A stretch of 5,718 nt of DNA from contig CAJOOW010000096.1 of NCBI GenBank assembly GCA_905236375.1, positions 1 through 5,718 of the forward strand, written 5' to 3'. Position 1 is the first letter of the stretch, and each line of letters begins with the position of its first letter. Shown one piece after another: positions 1 to 5,718 of this stretch. The stretch is from an uncultured Alphaproteobacteria bacterium (GTDB lineage Bacteria > Pseudomonadota > Alphaproteobacteria > RUG11792). Position numbers and translations under genes: made by a program. Below the pieces are notes generated by a model. The model searched no databases, was not told the origin of the DNA, and worked only from the letters and a program-made list of their open reading frames with translations.

Positions 1-828
1 GCCGATATCATTTTAGTTTTTGGATATTTCGGAATCACGGATTTTCAAGGAAGCTTTGGAGCTGCGATCGGAACAGCCGTTGCTATCTTAATCAACATCT
101 CCTTTCTTTTTACTTTCTATTTTTCAAAAAAGATCAGAGAAAAATATGACACATTCAATCTTAAATTGAGATTTGAAAAAATGAAAGAATGTCTGAAACT
201 AGGCTTAGCTGGTGGAATTTCTCATATGATCGAGATGGCATCTTGGAGCGTTGTATATTATCTTCTGGCTTCTGTTGCAAAAGAGGAAGCTATGATCCAA
301 TCAATCGCTGTTTCAGTTAGTCTCTTTATGGCTTTTATCATATCAGGATTAGAACAAGGAAGCATGGCATTATCCTCTAATTTCCTCGGAGCTAAAGAAA
401 GAATCAAAATCGATCAGGTTTTAAAGAAAGCGCTGCTCATTCACTTTATATTCGCATTCATAATAATTTGTGTTTTTAAATTCTTTCCAGAATTCATTGT
501 TAACAATTTCATACGGTTTGATATTGATGCAGAAACTTTCAATCGAGCCACTTCAATTCTAATGTTAGTTGCTCTTTACTTTTTGATTGATGGCATAGTC
601 TGGATAATATCAGGAATTCTTACTGGAGGAGGCGATATCAATTATAAAATGATAACAATCGCACTTGCTCTTTGGGTTTTTGTCGCTTTGCCATGCTATC
701 TTTTCTTCAAATTCGAAATACTAAGCGTTGAGAAAACCTGGCAATTACTCTGCGTTTCGGTTTTTGCTATTGGTCTAGCTTTATATCATCGATATCGATC
801 AGATAAATGGATCCATATTGAAGTTTAA
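1..828 (+). CDS. MATE-family efflux transporter, C-terminal part (5' end outside window)
   Basis: This is the C-terminal 275 residues of a multidrug and toxic compound extrusion (MATE) exporter, an inner-membrane antiporter that expels cationic drugs or metabolites using a Na+ or H+ gradient. The frame is open from base 1 to TAA at 826-828. The TTG at 166 is an internal leucine codon and not a start, because family sequence continues upstream of it. Visible family features are GAAIGTAVA (fragment residues 20-28, sixth helix), LKLGLAGG at the start of the second six-helix lobe (about 65-72), NFLGAKE (127-133, the loop matching the usual N-L-G-A-K/G motif) and TGGGD (208-212, matching the usual RGAGD loop). 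I count about seven hydrophobic segments: roughly 20-41, 66-90, 98-120, 143-163, 185-206, 217-236 and 246-265. Full MATE proteins have about 450 residues and 12 helices, so about 40% is missing to the left. It converges on ald. The substrate cannot be told. Confidence 0.85.
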   Translation, partial: ADIILVFGYFGITDFQGSFGAAIGTAVAILINISFLFTFYFSKKIREKYDTFNLKLRFEKMKECLKLGLAGGISHMIEMASWSVVYYLLASVAKEEAMIQSIAVSVSLFMAFIISGLEQGSMALSSNFLGAKERIKIDQVLKKALLIHFIFAFIIICVFKFFPEFIVNNFIRFDIDAETFNRATSILMLVALYFLIDGIVWIISGILTGGGDINYKMITIALALWVFVALPCYLFFKFEILSVEKTWQLLCVSVFAIGLALYHRYRSDKWIHIEV

Positions 829-847
829 AAAAACTCTGCCAACAGAA
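827..847 (-). terminator. Putative intrinsic terminator of ald
   Basis: Read on the minus strand, TTCTG-TTGG-CAGAG forms a 5-bp stem (one terminal G-U pair) with a 4-base loop. Seven U residues follow at once (833-827). It lies about 40 bases after the ald stop and overlaps the stop codon of the converging MATE gene. The stem is short, so efficiency may be modest. No comparable hairpin plus T-run was seen for the plus-strand MATE transcript. Confidence 0.5.
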
Positions 848-887
848 AGCGATAAACTAATTTTTCCCAAAAGGCCAGGTTATAACT

Positions 888-2003
888 TTAATTCAAAAAG
901 ACTTCGGGCTTTGTGGCTAGTCGGCCTTGAGAAGTCGCAACTGCCTGATTTGTAATACTGCCTTCACAAATATTCAATCCATTTCTTAAATTTTGATCAA
1001 TTGATAATGCCTTTTTTATCCCTAAATTTGCCAATTTTTCAATGAAAGGATAAGTGGCGTTATTCAATGATATCGTAGAAGTCCTAGCATAAGCTCCCGG
1101 CATATTTGTGACACAATAATGCAAGACTCCTGAAACTTCATAAAAAGGCTCATCATGAGTTGTTGGTCTACTTGTTTCAAAACATCCTCCCTGATCGATT
1201 GAAACATCAACTATGACACTTCCTTTTTTCATGTTATTCAACATATCTCTTGTGACTAATTTTGGAGTTGAAGCCCCAACTACTAACGCAGCTCCTATAA
1301 CAATATCAGCATCATATAGGTGATCTAAAATATTACTCATCGTAGAGTATGCTGTTTTAACCTGCCCTTTAAAAATGTTCATTAATCGATCCAAAGCTGG
1401 CTGATAATTATCAAAAACAACAACATCTGCTCCAAGTCCGTGAGCTATATATGCTGCATTTAATCCAACATTCCCTCCTCCCAAAATTAAAATTTTTGAA
1501 GGCAATACCCCAGGAACTCCACATGGCAAGACTCCAAAACCTCCAAATTTCTTTTGAAGAAGATTTGAGGCAACCAAAACAGACATCCTTCCTGCTATTG
1601 CGCTCATTGGAGCTAGAAGAGGAAGTTTTCCATTGTTGTCTGTCACAGTTTCATAAGCAATACAAATCGCCCCAGAATTTATCATAGCATCCGTTAATTC
1701 AACGTTTGGAGCGAAATGAAAATATGTAAACAAAGTTTGATCCTTACGAATTTTATCATACTCTGATTGAATTGGCTCTTTTACCTTTATAATGAGATCT
1801 GCCTTTTCCCAGACTTCATTAGCGTTTTCTGCAATAACGGCTCCCGCTTTCAAATAATCTTCATCGCTAAAGCCCGAGCCGTCACCCGCAGTTGACTCAA
1901 CAATAACCTCATGATCTTGCTTTACCAAAGTCGAAACGAATGCGGGAATTAACCCTACCCTATTCTCTCCAACCTTAACTTCCTTTAAGACTCCAATGAT
2001 CAT
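888..2003 (-). CDS. ald: Alanine dehydrogenase (NAD-dependent)
   Basis: Ald catalyses L-alanine + NAD+ + H2O = pyruvate + NH4+ + NADH in the cytoplasm, as a homohexamer in known members. It allows growth on alanine or alanine synthesis from pyruvate. From ATG at 2003 the protein has 371 residues, the length of the Mycobacterium tuberculosis enzyme, and key residues fall at the same numbers: Arg15 and Lys75 (substrate carboxylate and carbonyl), His96 and Asp270 (catalysis), Ser134 and Asp198 (NAD ribose), Asn300-Met301. The Rossmann motif GGGNVG is at 175-180. An in-frame GTG at 2018 would add five residues, but the family starts MIIGVxKE and a GTAGGA ribosome-binding site sits 5-10 bases before the ATG, so I chose 2003. 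An AGGGG before the GTG leaves that start possible. The gene has its own promoter region, no operon partner, and looks intact. It belongs to the Ald/PNT family; transhydrogenase alpha subunits are excluded by length and sequence. Confidence 0.97.
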   Translation of the reverse strand: MIIGVLKEVKVGENRVGLIPAFVSTLVKQDHEVIVESTAGDGSGFSDEDYLKAGAVIAENANEVWEKADLIIKVKEPIQSEYDKIRKDQTLFTYFHFAPNVELTDAMINSGAICIAYETVTDNNGKLPLLAPMSAIAGRMSVLVASNLLQKKFGGFGVLPCGVPGVLPSKILILGGGNVGLNAAYIAHGLGADVVVFDNYQPALDRLMNIFKGQVKTAYSTMSNILDHLYDADIVIGAALVVGASTPKLVTRDMLNNMKKGSVIVDVSIDQGGCFETSRPTTHDEPFYEVSGVLHYCVTNMPGAYARTSTISLNNATYPFIEKLANLGIKKALSIDQNLRNGLNICEGSITNQAVATSQGRLATKPEVFLN

Positions 2004-2036
2004 AGCTAATCCTACCACTCATACCCCTATACTTTT

Positions 2037-2065
2037 ATGATGTAATAACAAAAAAAAATAGTCAA
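2037..2065 (-). promoter_or_regulatory. Putative sigma-70 promoter of ald
   Basis: On the minus strand, TTGACT (2065-2060, 5 of 6 to consensus) is followed after 17 bases by CATCAT (2042-2037, 4 of 6 to TATAAT). The spacer begins with a run of nine T residues. Transcription would start near 2030, giving a leader of about 27 bases before the ald ATG at 2003. This is consensus matching by eye in AT-rich DNA, where chance matches are common. Confidence 0.45.
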
Positions 2066-2135
2066 TGCAAAAAGAGAAATCAAAATGTTTGTATCATTGA
2101 AGCAACACTTTTTAAATTAGATTATAGGCTATGTC

Positions 2136-2387
2136 TCAAAAAATATTTCTCTTTTGATAATGTACTATCCTATTCCTCGAAATATTGCAAAACACTCTAG
2201 AAAAAATTTCATAAAACTTTCTTATAGGCACATCCTCTTCTAATAAATCTAGAAGAAGATTTGGATTAACGTTCAATATATCTTTTATACTTACCGTCAT
2301 ATCTAAAAGAGTTCGCAATGGTACTCCAGCACTGATAAGAGTTGCCAGATCGTATTTTTTCCGCAAATTATCAAGTTTTTTGATCAC
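2136..2387 (-). CDS. Hypothetical protein with degenerate ~10-residue Leu-rich repeats; possibly a gene remnant
   Basis: I do not recognise a named family in this 83-residue ORF. The N-terminus is basic (KKLDNLRKKYD). Residues about 15-63 show a loose repeat of 10-11 residues with the pattern V-P/S-[LI]-[RK]-x-[LI]-L: GVPLRTLLDM, TVSIKDILNV, NPNLLLDLLE, DVPIRKFYEI. It resembles the generic 'aGvs-kelleaG' helical repeats seen in other bacterial proteins, which usually occur in longer arrays. The basic, Phe-rich tail after residue 63 breaks the pattern. The only start is GTG at 2387 (bases 2387-2385), with no convincing ribosome-binding site. It sits only 9 bases past the T-run of a strong terminator, which leaves almost no room for a promoter. 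In-frame codons open upstream only to a TGA at 2408-2406. It may therefore be the relic of a longer repeat protein or be untranslated. Leaving it unannotated is a fair alternative. Confidence 0.4.
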   Translation of the reverse strand: MIKKLDNLRKKYDLATLISAGVPLRTLLDMTVSIKDILNVNPNLLLDLLEEDVPIRKFYEIFSRVFCNISRNRIVHYQKRNIF

Positions 2388-2396
2388 TAACCCATC

Positions 2397-2434
2397 AAAA
2401 AAAGATCATACCAAACTTTAAATTCGATATGATC
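2397..2434 (-). terminator. Strong intrinsic terminator after the SIMPL gene
   Basis: On the minus strand, GATCATATCGAA pairs with TTTGGTATGATC: a continuous 12-bp stem (two G-U pairs) around the 7-base loop TTTAAAG (2434-2404). Seven U residues follow directly (2403-2397). It lies 47 bases after the SIMPL stop codon. It should insulate the SIMPL transcript from the 83-residue ORF and ald. Confidence 0.8.
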
Positions 2435-2481
2435 CTGGAATATTGATTCACTCAAAAACTCTTCTTGAGACTTTTGAGGTC

Positions 2482-3199
2482 TTATCTTAAATTATAAGTG
2501 CCATGGATAACCAGGCGAATTCTCTTTTTGATTGAATGTCGCCCTTCATCCCAATCTCGATCAGAGGTGGCAGAAGAATCATCAGAAAATATTGAGAAGC
2601 TACCAGTTGCTATATTTCGAATGCTTTTGATTTTTGCTCCAATCGAGCTGGCTATTTGAATAGCTCTATTTTGAGAATCTTTTGCTGCTTCTTTGATCAT
2701 TTCTATCCTCAAAGAGCCAAGATCCTTGTAATAATAATTGGTCTTGCTCGAGACGCAAATGTCTTTCTCAATAAGTTCTGATAATTTTATTTTTGCCTGT
2801 TTTAACAGATCGAATTTTTTCGTATTAACAATAATAGGCTGTGTTATTTTGAATCGCTTTTCTTCAGATTTTACTTCGCCATAAGCATTCTCATATTTAT
2901 TAATAACATTAGCCACTTCTCTTGTTATTTCATCATCTGAAAAACCAAGCTTTGTTAAAAATTTCAGAACTTCAGAACTATCCTTGGTTAATTTTTCTTG
3001 GGCCTCTTTTATCACATCCGACTCAGCACTTACTTCAATAGCCCAAACCGCGGAATCTGATATTATATGGCGCTCAGATATACCATTTGTGGATATATAT
3101 ATATGAATTATAATCTTTTATAGCTTTGACGCCTTGATATCCGACAAATGTCAGACATCCCAGTACTACCCCACTGAGAATAAGATTTTTTGTATCCAT
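2482..3199 (-). pseudogene. SIMPL-domain (DUF541) envelope protein gene, frame interrupted at an (AT)6 tract
   Basis: The reading frame is split. ATG at 3199 has an ideal AAGGAG ribosome-binding site (3210-3205, 5-base spacing) and begins MDTKNLILSGVVLGC, a short N-terminal hydrophobic anchor or signal (residues 5-22). VLGC loosely resembles a lipobox. This frame runs 41 codons and stops at TGA 3076-3074. The other frame, open from 3117 to TAA at 2482-2484, carries the SIMPL domain: NGISER, then SAVWAI, LGFSDDEIT, YYYKDL, the EMIKEAAKDSQNRA helix, ATGSFSI and the C-terminal IKKRIRLVIHGTYNL. The frames overlap in the (AT)6 tract at 3093-3104; adding one AT unit fuses them into about 239 residues, normal for this family. 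SIMPL/YggE/BP26 proteins are periplasmic or outer-envelope and of uncertain role, with oxidative-stress links for YggE. The GTG at 3015 is only the first start-like codon of the second frame and would omit the conserved N-terminal strand. The domain is otherwise well preserved, so this is a switch, a very recent lesion or a read error. Confidence 0.8.
3093..3104. repeat. (AT)6 dinucleotide tract inside the SIMPL gene
   Basis: Twelve bases of perfect alternating AT lie at the exact point where the two SIMPL frames must join. With six units, the start-codon frame runs into TGA at 3076-3074. Seven units (+2 bases) would read NSYIYISTNGISER through the join. Four units (-4 bases) would read NSYISTNGISER, which has the spacing of the family's RYVTVKGLSER-like strand. 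Short dinucleotide tracts are known slippage sites, though six units is at the low end for high-frequency variation. Confidence 0.85.
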
Positions 3200-3232
3200 G
3201 CTATCTCCTTGTAAAAGGCTATCACACTGTCC

Positions 3233-3261
3233 ATACTAACATTAAAATTAAATAAAATCAA
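3233..3261 (-). promoter_or_regulatory. Putative extended -10 promoter of the SIMPL gene
   Basis: On the minus strand, TTGATT (3261-3256, 4 of 6) is followed by a 17-base AT-rich spacer and then TAGTAT (3238-3233, 4 of 6). A TG one base upstream of the -10 element makes an extended -10. Transcription would start near 3226, about 27 bases before the ATG at 3199, with the AAGGAG site in between. The presence of a promoter and ribosome-binding site is one reason to doubt that the gene is long dead. Confidence 0.5.
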
Positions 3262-3390
3262 TAAAAACAGAGTGTATTGAATAATACAAACAAGATATTT
3301 TTAATATTTCTACTGAATAAAAATAGAATTGCGTTCGTTATGAATGTTGAGCAATGACTCTCGGCGAAAGAACTTATGTAATGTAATTAT

Positions 3391-5166
3391 CTATTCAACT
3401 GTGACAGATTTTGCGAGATTTCTAGGTTTGTCAACGTCATATCCCTTGGCTTTCGCTGTGTTATATGCCAAAAGATGAATAACGGTTGTTAACGCAAATG
3501 GCTGATAGAGCGAGTAGATTTCCGGAAGAAACAGGCTATCGACTTTTTCATGCTTGTCCAATCCGTGTAGCAACTCTCTTGAATTCTCAGTTGTAATTAA
3601 AAATATTTTTCCATTTCGTGCCAAGATTTCCTGAGTATTTGAAATTGTTTTTTCAAAGTGATTATCAAAAGGAGCCAAGGCGATTGTATAAACATTTTCA
3701 TCGATAATAGCAATTGGGCCATGTTTAATTTCTCCGGCTGGATATCCTTCAGCGCTAATATATGAAAGTTCTTTGATTTTTAATGCCCCTTCAAGAGAAA
3801 TTGGATAGTTTGTGCCACGTCCGATATAAAATAAACTCTTGCTATTTTTCAGCTTATTAGCCATCTTTGCAAAATCATATTGGCTATTTAGAACTGAATT
3901 AATTGATCTTTCTATGGCTTCGATATCGATATCTTTTTTGCACATCATCAAGAGCGATAAAGTTTGAGCCACAAAGGCTTTTGTTGATGCAACTCCGATT
4001 TCAACTCCCGCTTCAGTTTTGACAACGATATCTGCTTCACGAGCTATCGATGAAGTTTCAACATTAACAAGAGCCAAAGTCTTAATTCCAGCTTCTTTAA
4101 CCAATCTCATAGCGCAGAGAGTGTCAATTGTTTCACCAGATTGACTAATGAAAATATAAAGAGAATTTTTTGAAAAGACAGGATTGCGATATCGAAATTC
4201 TGAAGCTATTTCAACATCAACATGAACTTTGGCAATTTCTTCAATCCAATATTTTGAAAGTAATCCGGCATAATATGAAGTTCCGCAAGCTACGATCGAA
4301 ACGCTATCGTATTTTGAAAGATTAATATCGTATTTAAAGCGTTCGAATGTTCGCCTTGCGACCATCGCTTCTTCAGAAATTTCTTTCAGCATAAATGACT
4401 CATAGCCATTTTTTGCAACATCATTTAATGAGACTTTATTTGGAACGATTTCCCTTTCGATTTTATCTTTTCCATTTTCAAAGATCTCAAAACTCAAATG
4501 ATCAAATTTTCTAACAACAACGATATCTCCTTCTTCGAGATACGCTAGTTCATCCGCCAATGTTGATAATGCAACAGCATCGGATGCGATATAACAGCTT
4601 TGTTTATCAGAGCTTAATCCAACTGCCATCGGAGAACCTTTTTTTGCCCCCAACAGGAGATTTGGTTCTTTTTCATAAATAGCAACGATAGCAAAGGTTC
4701 CAGAGAGTTTTGAAATTGCAGATTTAAAAGCCTCAATAAAATCCTTTCCACTTTTAATATTTGAAGCAATCAATTTTGCAACAACTTCTGTGTCTGTTTC
4801 GCTTTCAAATTCATATCCTTCAGAAATTAAGCTATTTCTGAGCTCTTGATAATTTTCGATAATTCCGTTATGAACAATCGCGACTCCATCAGCCACATGT
4901 GGATGAGCATTGAATTCTGTGACTTTACCGTGTGTTGCCCAACGAGTATGGCCTATGCCGATATTTGATTTGATATCAAATTTTTGAACAACTTCTTTTA
5001 AGAGTTTGACTTTGCCGACTGTTCTTATTCTTTGAAGATTGGAATTTTCATCAAAATAGGCGATTCCCGCTGAATCATAGCCCCTGTATTCAAGTCTTTC
5101 AAGCGCTGAAATCAAATCTTTTGAGATGTTGTCTCTAAAACTTAAAACAGAGATTATGCCACACAT
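3391..5166 (-). CDS. glmS: Glutamine--fructose-6-phosphate aminotransferase (isomerizing)
   Basis: GlmS converts L-glutamine and D-fructose 6-phosphate to D-glucosamine 6-phosphate and glutamate, the committed cytoplasmic step toward UDP-GlcNAc for peptidoglycan and lipid A. It has 591 residues (E. coli GlmS has 609) and complete domain order. The N-terminal glutaminase domain starts MCGI, with Cys2 as nucleophile after Met removal, HTRWATHG (73-80), HNGIIENY (99-106) and ETDTEV (123-128). The first SIS sugar-isomerase domain has CGTSYYAG (294-301) and SQSGETIDT (341-349). The second has EGALKIKE (459-466) and the EIKHGP loop (479-484), whose His482 corresponds to E. coli His504. The C-terminus RNLAKSVTVE is the usual one. 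The start is fixed by the required N-terminal Cys. It lacks a clear ribosome-binding site of its own: GGG lies about 10 bases before the ATG, and the good AAGGA lies 28-32 bases upstream. No glmU is adjacent within the window. The gene looks intact. Confidence 0.98.
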   Translation of the reverse strand: MCGIISVLSFRDNISKDLISALERLEYRGYDSAGIAYFDENSNLQRIRTVGKVKLLKEVVQKFDIKSNIGIGHTRWATHGKVTEFNAHPHVADGVAIVHNGIIENYQELRNSLISEGYEFESETDTEVVAKLIASNIKSGKDFIEAFKSAISKLSGTFAIVAIYEKEPNLLLGAKKGSPMAVGLSSDKQSCYIASDAVALSTLADELAYLEEGDIVVVRKFDHLSFEIFENGKDKIEREIVPNKVSLNDVAKNGYESFMLKEISEEAMVARRTFERFKYDINLSKYDSVSIVACGTSYYAGLLSKYWIEEIAKVHVDVEIASEFRYRNPVFSKNSLYIFISQSGETIDTLCAMRLVKEAGIKTLALVNVETSSIAREADIVVKTEAGVEIGVASTKAFVAQTLSLLMMCKKDIDIEAIERSINSVLNSQYDFAKMANKLKNSKSLFYIGRGTNYPISLEGALKIKELSYISAEGYPAGEIKHGPIAIIDENVYTIALAPFDNHFEKTISNTQEILARNGKIFLITTENSRELLHGLDKHEKVDSLFLPEIYSLYQPFALTTVIHLLAYNTAKAKGYDVDKPRNLAKSVTVE

Positions 5167-5168
5167 TT

Positions 5169-5186
5169 TTAAAAGACCCAGATCAT
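5169..5186 (-). other. Candidate 5-codon leader peptide (MIWVF) ahead of glmS
   Basis: ATG at 5186 has an AAGGA ribosome-binding site (5199-5195) with 8-base spacing and reads M-I-W-V-F followed by TAA (5171-5169). Two bases separate that stop from the glmS ATG. glmS itself has no good ribosome-binding site, so ribosomes ending here could reinitiate at glmS. An in-frame ATG at 5195 would add three codons but has no ribosome-binding site. An ORF this short can arise by chance; the case rests on its placement. Confidence 0.35.
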
Positions 5187-5208
5187 TTGCGCCATCCTTG
5201 TGATTATT

Positions 5209-5254
5209 GCATAAACACTGGTTAATTTGATATTACAAAATGTAACATTTATGC
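5209..5254. repeat. Nested inverted repeats in the glmS leader/promoter region
   Basis: The outer arms GCATAAA (5209-5215) and TTTATGC (5248-5254) are perfect 7-bp complements. They enclose an inner dyad, TTACA-AAA-TGTAA (5233-5245). The structure ends 43 bases upstream of the glmS start. It could be an operator, part of the promoter, or an RNA hairpin if transcription starts further upstream. No T-run follows, so it does not look like a terminator. I could not place a convincing glmS promoter here; the best weak match is TTGTAA (5238-5233), 17 bases, TTTATG. Confidence 0.4.
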
Positions 5255-5262
5255 TGATTTAG

Positions 5263-5419
5263 TTATTTTGGGTTCGGCTCTTCCAGTTTTTCAATTGTTG
5301 CGTATTTTTCAACGAAATATTTCACGACAAAAGCGTCTGTTACAGTCGTTCCAATCCAGCTTAAAGCCCTCCGCCAACATGTAAGCTATGCAGTAGAAGG
5401 GCCAAAACATAAGACCCAT
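5263..5419 (-). pseudogene. Small membrane-protein gene, apparently frameshifted (~52 residues if repaired)
   Basis: Two overlapping minus-strand frames each look half like a protein. ATG at 5419 has AAGGG 9 bases upstream (5433-5429) and encodes MGLMFWPFYCIAYMLAEGF, a likely membrane segment. It then drifts into Cys/Arg-rich sequence and stops at 5311-5309. The other frame is open from 5385 and carries a conserved-looking C-terminus, SWIGTTVTDAFVVKYFVEKY, ending EEPNPK and TAA at 5265-5263. It has no start codon of its own, and a TAG lies upstream at 5388-5386. Removing one base of the TTT near the join (about 5351-5355) fuses them into about 52 residues with two hydrophobic segments. The second segment loosely recalls the SW-x-x-GT-x-x-T pattern of DUF2061 membrane proteins, a resemblance I would not rely on. 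Function is unknown. Recent decay, a read error, or two chance ORFs are all possible. Confidence 0.4.
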
Positions 5420-5516
5420 CCAAAGAAACCCTTAAGCGAGTTTATATCCTAAATATCTTGTACAATAATACAAAAGAAATCTGTAATTTTCGCTAAACAT
5501 TTTTTACATCAAATAA

Positions 5517-5537
5517 ATTATTACCTGTTGTAATAAT
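5517..5537. repeat. Perfect 8-bp inverted repeat, possible weak terminator downstream of tRNA-Ser
   Basis: ATTATTAC and GTAATAAT are exact complements around a 5-base centre (CTGTT on the plus strand). On the minus strand the hairpin is followed by TTATTTG, a broken U-run. It lies about 100 bases past the tRNA, and only one G-C pair supports the stem. It might end or process the tRNA transcript, or simply be a binding dyad. The rest of 5420-5632 is very AT-rich (T7/A5 runs at about 5566-5577) and shows no gene that I can support. Confidence 0.35.
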
Positions 5538-5632
5538 AACATGACTGTAGTGCGGTTTTTAAAAAAATTACATAATTAATAAAAGAATTTGAATTTTTAT
5601 ATTTGTATTAATTTTTGCCTTTTATTTGTTTT

Positions 5633-5718
5633 TGGCGGATGGGGTGGGATTCGAACCCACGAAGGAGTTGCCCCCTTGCCGGTTTTCAAGACCGGTGCCT
5701 TCAACCGCTCGACCACCC
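5633..5718 (-). tRNA. tRNA-Ser(UGA), 5' end cut by window edge
   Basis: This is a class II tRNA read on the minus strand. The anticodon stem CCGGT/ACCGG encloses loop CTTGAAA, with anticodon TGA at 5688-5686, which reads UCA and other UCN serine codons. The long variable arm of serine tRNAs is present. The T arm is GTGGG-TTCGAAT-CCCAC, and the 3' side of the acceptor stem is CCCATCC, then discriminator G and an encoded CCA (5635-5633). The 5' acceptor strand should be GGATGGG; only its last GGG is inside the window (5718-5716), so about four bases lie beyond the right edge. The promoter is also outside. Confidence 0.97.

Noticed and set aside
1451..1687. A 78-codon plus-strand open frame within ald
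   Set aside because: It lies antisense to the highly conserved Ald coding sequence and its product (Leu/Gln-rich) has no family features; it is a shadow of the real gene.
2121..2126. TATAAT on the minus strand as an alternative ald promoter
   Set aside because: There is no acceptable -35 element at 16-18 bases and no extended -10 TG, so the 2037-2065 candidate is better.
2117..2140. Sequence AGGCTATGTCTCAAAA, reminiscent of insertion-sequence ends
   Set aside because: There is no matching inverted copy at a suitable distance, no target duplication and no transposase, so there is no support for a mobile element.
3201..3228. Direct repeat GATAGC flanking the SIMPL ribosome-binding site
   Set aside because: Two 6-base copies are expected by chance, and one overlaps the needed spacing before the ATG.
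3328..3355. ATTGC/GCAAT inverted repeat followed by TCTATTTTT on the minus strand, a possible glmS terminator
   Set aside because: The stem is only 5 bp with an 18-base loop and an interrupted T-run, so too weak to annotate. No better glmS terminator was found in 3200-3390.
5167..5260. Possible glmS ribozyme/riboswitch in the glmS leader
   Set aside because: The stretch is too short and AT-rich for the ribozyme core, and I see none of its GC-rich paired segments. That element is known from Firmicutes and relatives.

Overview
This is an AT-rich stretch of bacterial chromosome, roughly one-third GC by eye. Long A/T runs fill the intergenic DNA. The genes are ordinary Gram-negative housekeeping and accessory types: glmS, an alanine dehydrogenase, a MATE transporter, a periplasmic SIMPL-domain protein and a tRNA-Ser. 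Small gene remnants and a broken reading frame sit beside intact core genes. That mix suits a host-associated or genome-reducing proteobacterium, perhaps an alphaproteobacterial endosymbiont of the Rickettsiales/Holosporales kind. The taxonomic guess rests on style and not on a diagnostic marker, so it is weak.

Layout. Positions 1-828 (+) hold the C-terminal half of a MATE-family multidrug/cation exporter whose start lies off the left edge. Every other gene is on the minus strand. Reading in the direction of transcription from the right edge: a tRNA-Ser(UGA), cut by about 4 bases at its 5' end (5633-5718); an AT-rich spacer with a perfect 8-bp dyad (5517-5537); a small, apparently frameshifted membrane-protein gene (5263-5419); a glmS leader with a nested inverted repeat and a possible 5-codon leader peptide; glmS (3391-5166); a 191-bp gap with a good promoter; a SIMPL/DUF541 gene broken by a frameshift inside an (AT)6 tract (2482-3199); a strong intrinsic terminator (2397-2434); an 83-residue unknown ORF (2136-2387); an intergenic promoter; and the alanine dehydrogenase gene ald (888-2003). 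The ald gene converges on the MATE gene, with a small hairpin plus U7 terminator between them.

How the genes relate. GlmS makes glucosamine-6-phosphate for peptidoglycan and lipopolysaccharide. Ald interconverts L-alanine and pyruvate, linking amino-acid use, nitrogen and wall precursors. MATE and SIMPL are envelope functions. The genes look separately transcribed and not one operon: glmS, SIMPL and ald each have their own leader, and terminators follow SIMPL and ald.

Most notable. The SIMPL gene has a perfect ribosome-binding site, start codon and N-terminal hydrophobic segment. It then loses frame exactly at a dinucleotide (AT)6 repeat, and adding one AT unit or removing two restores a full-length protein of about 239 or 235 residues. 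This could be a slippage (phase-variable) switch, early gene decay or a sequencing error. No complete new defence, mobile or CRISPR system is visible.
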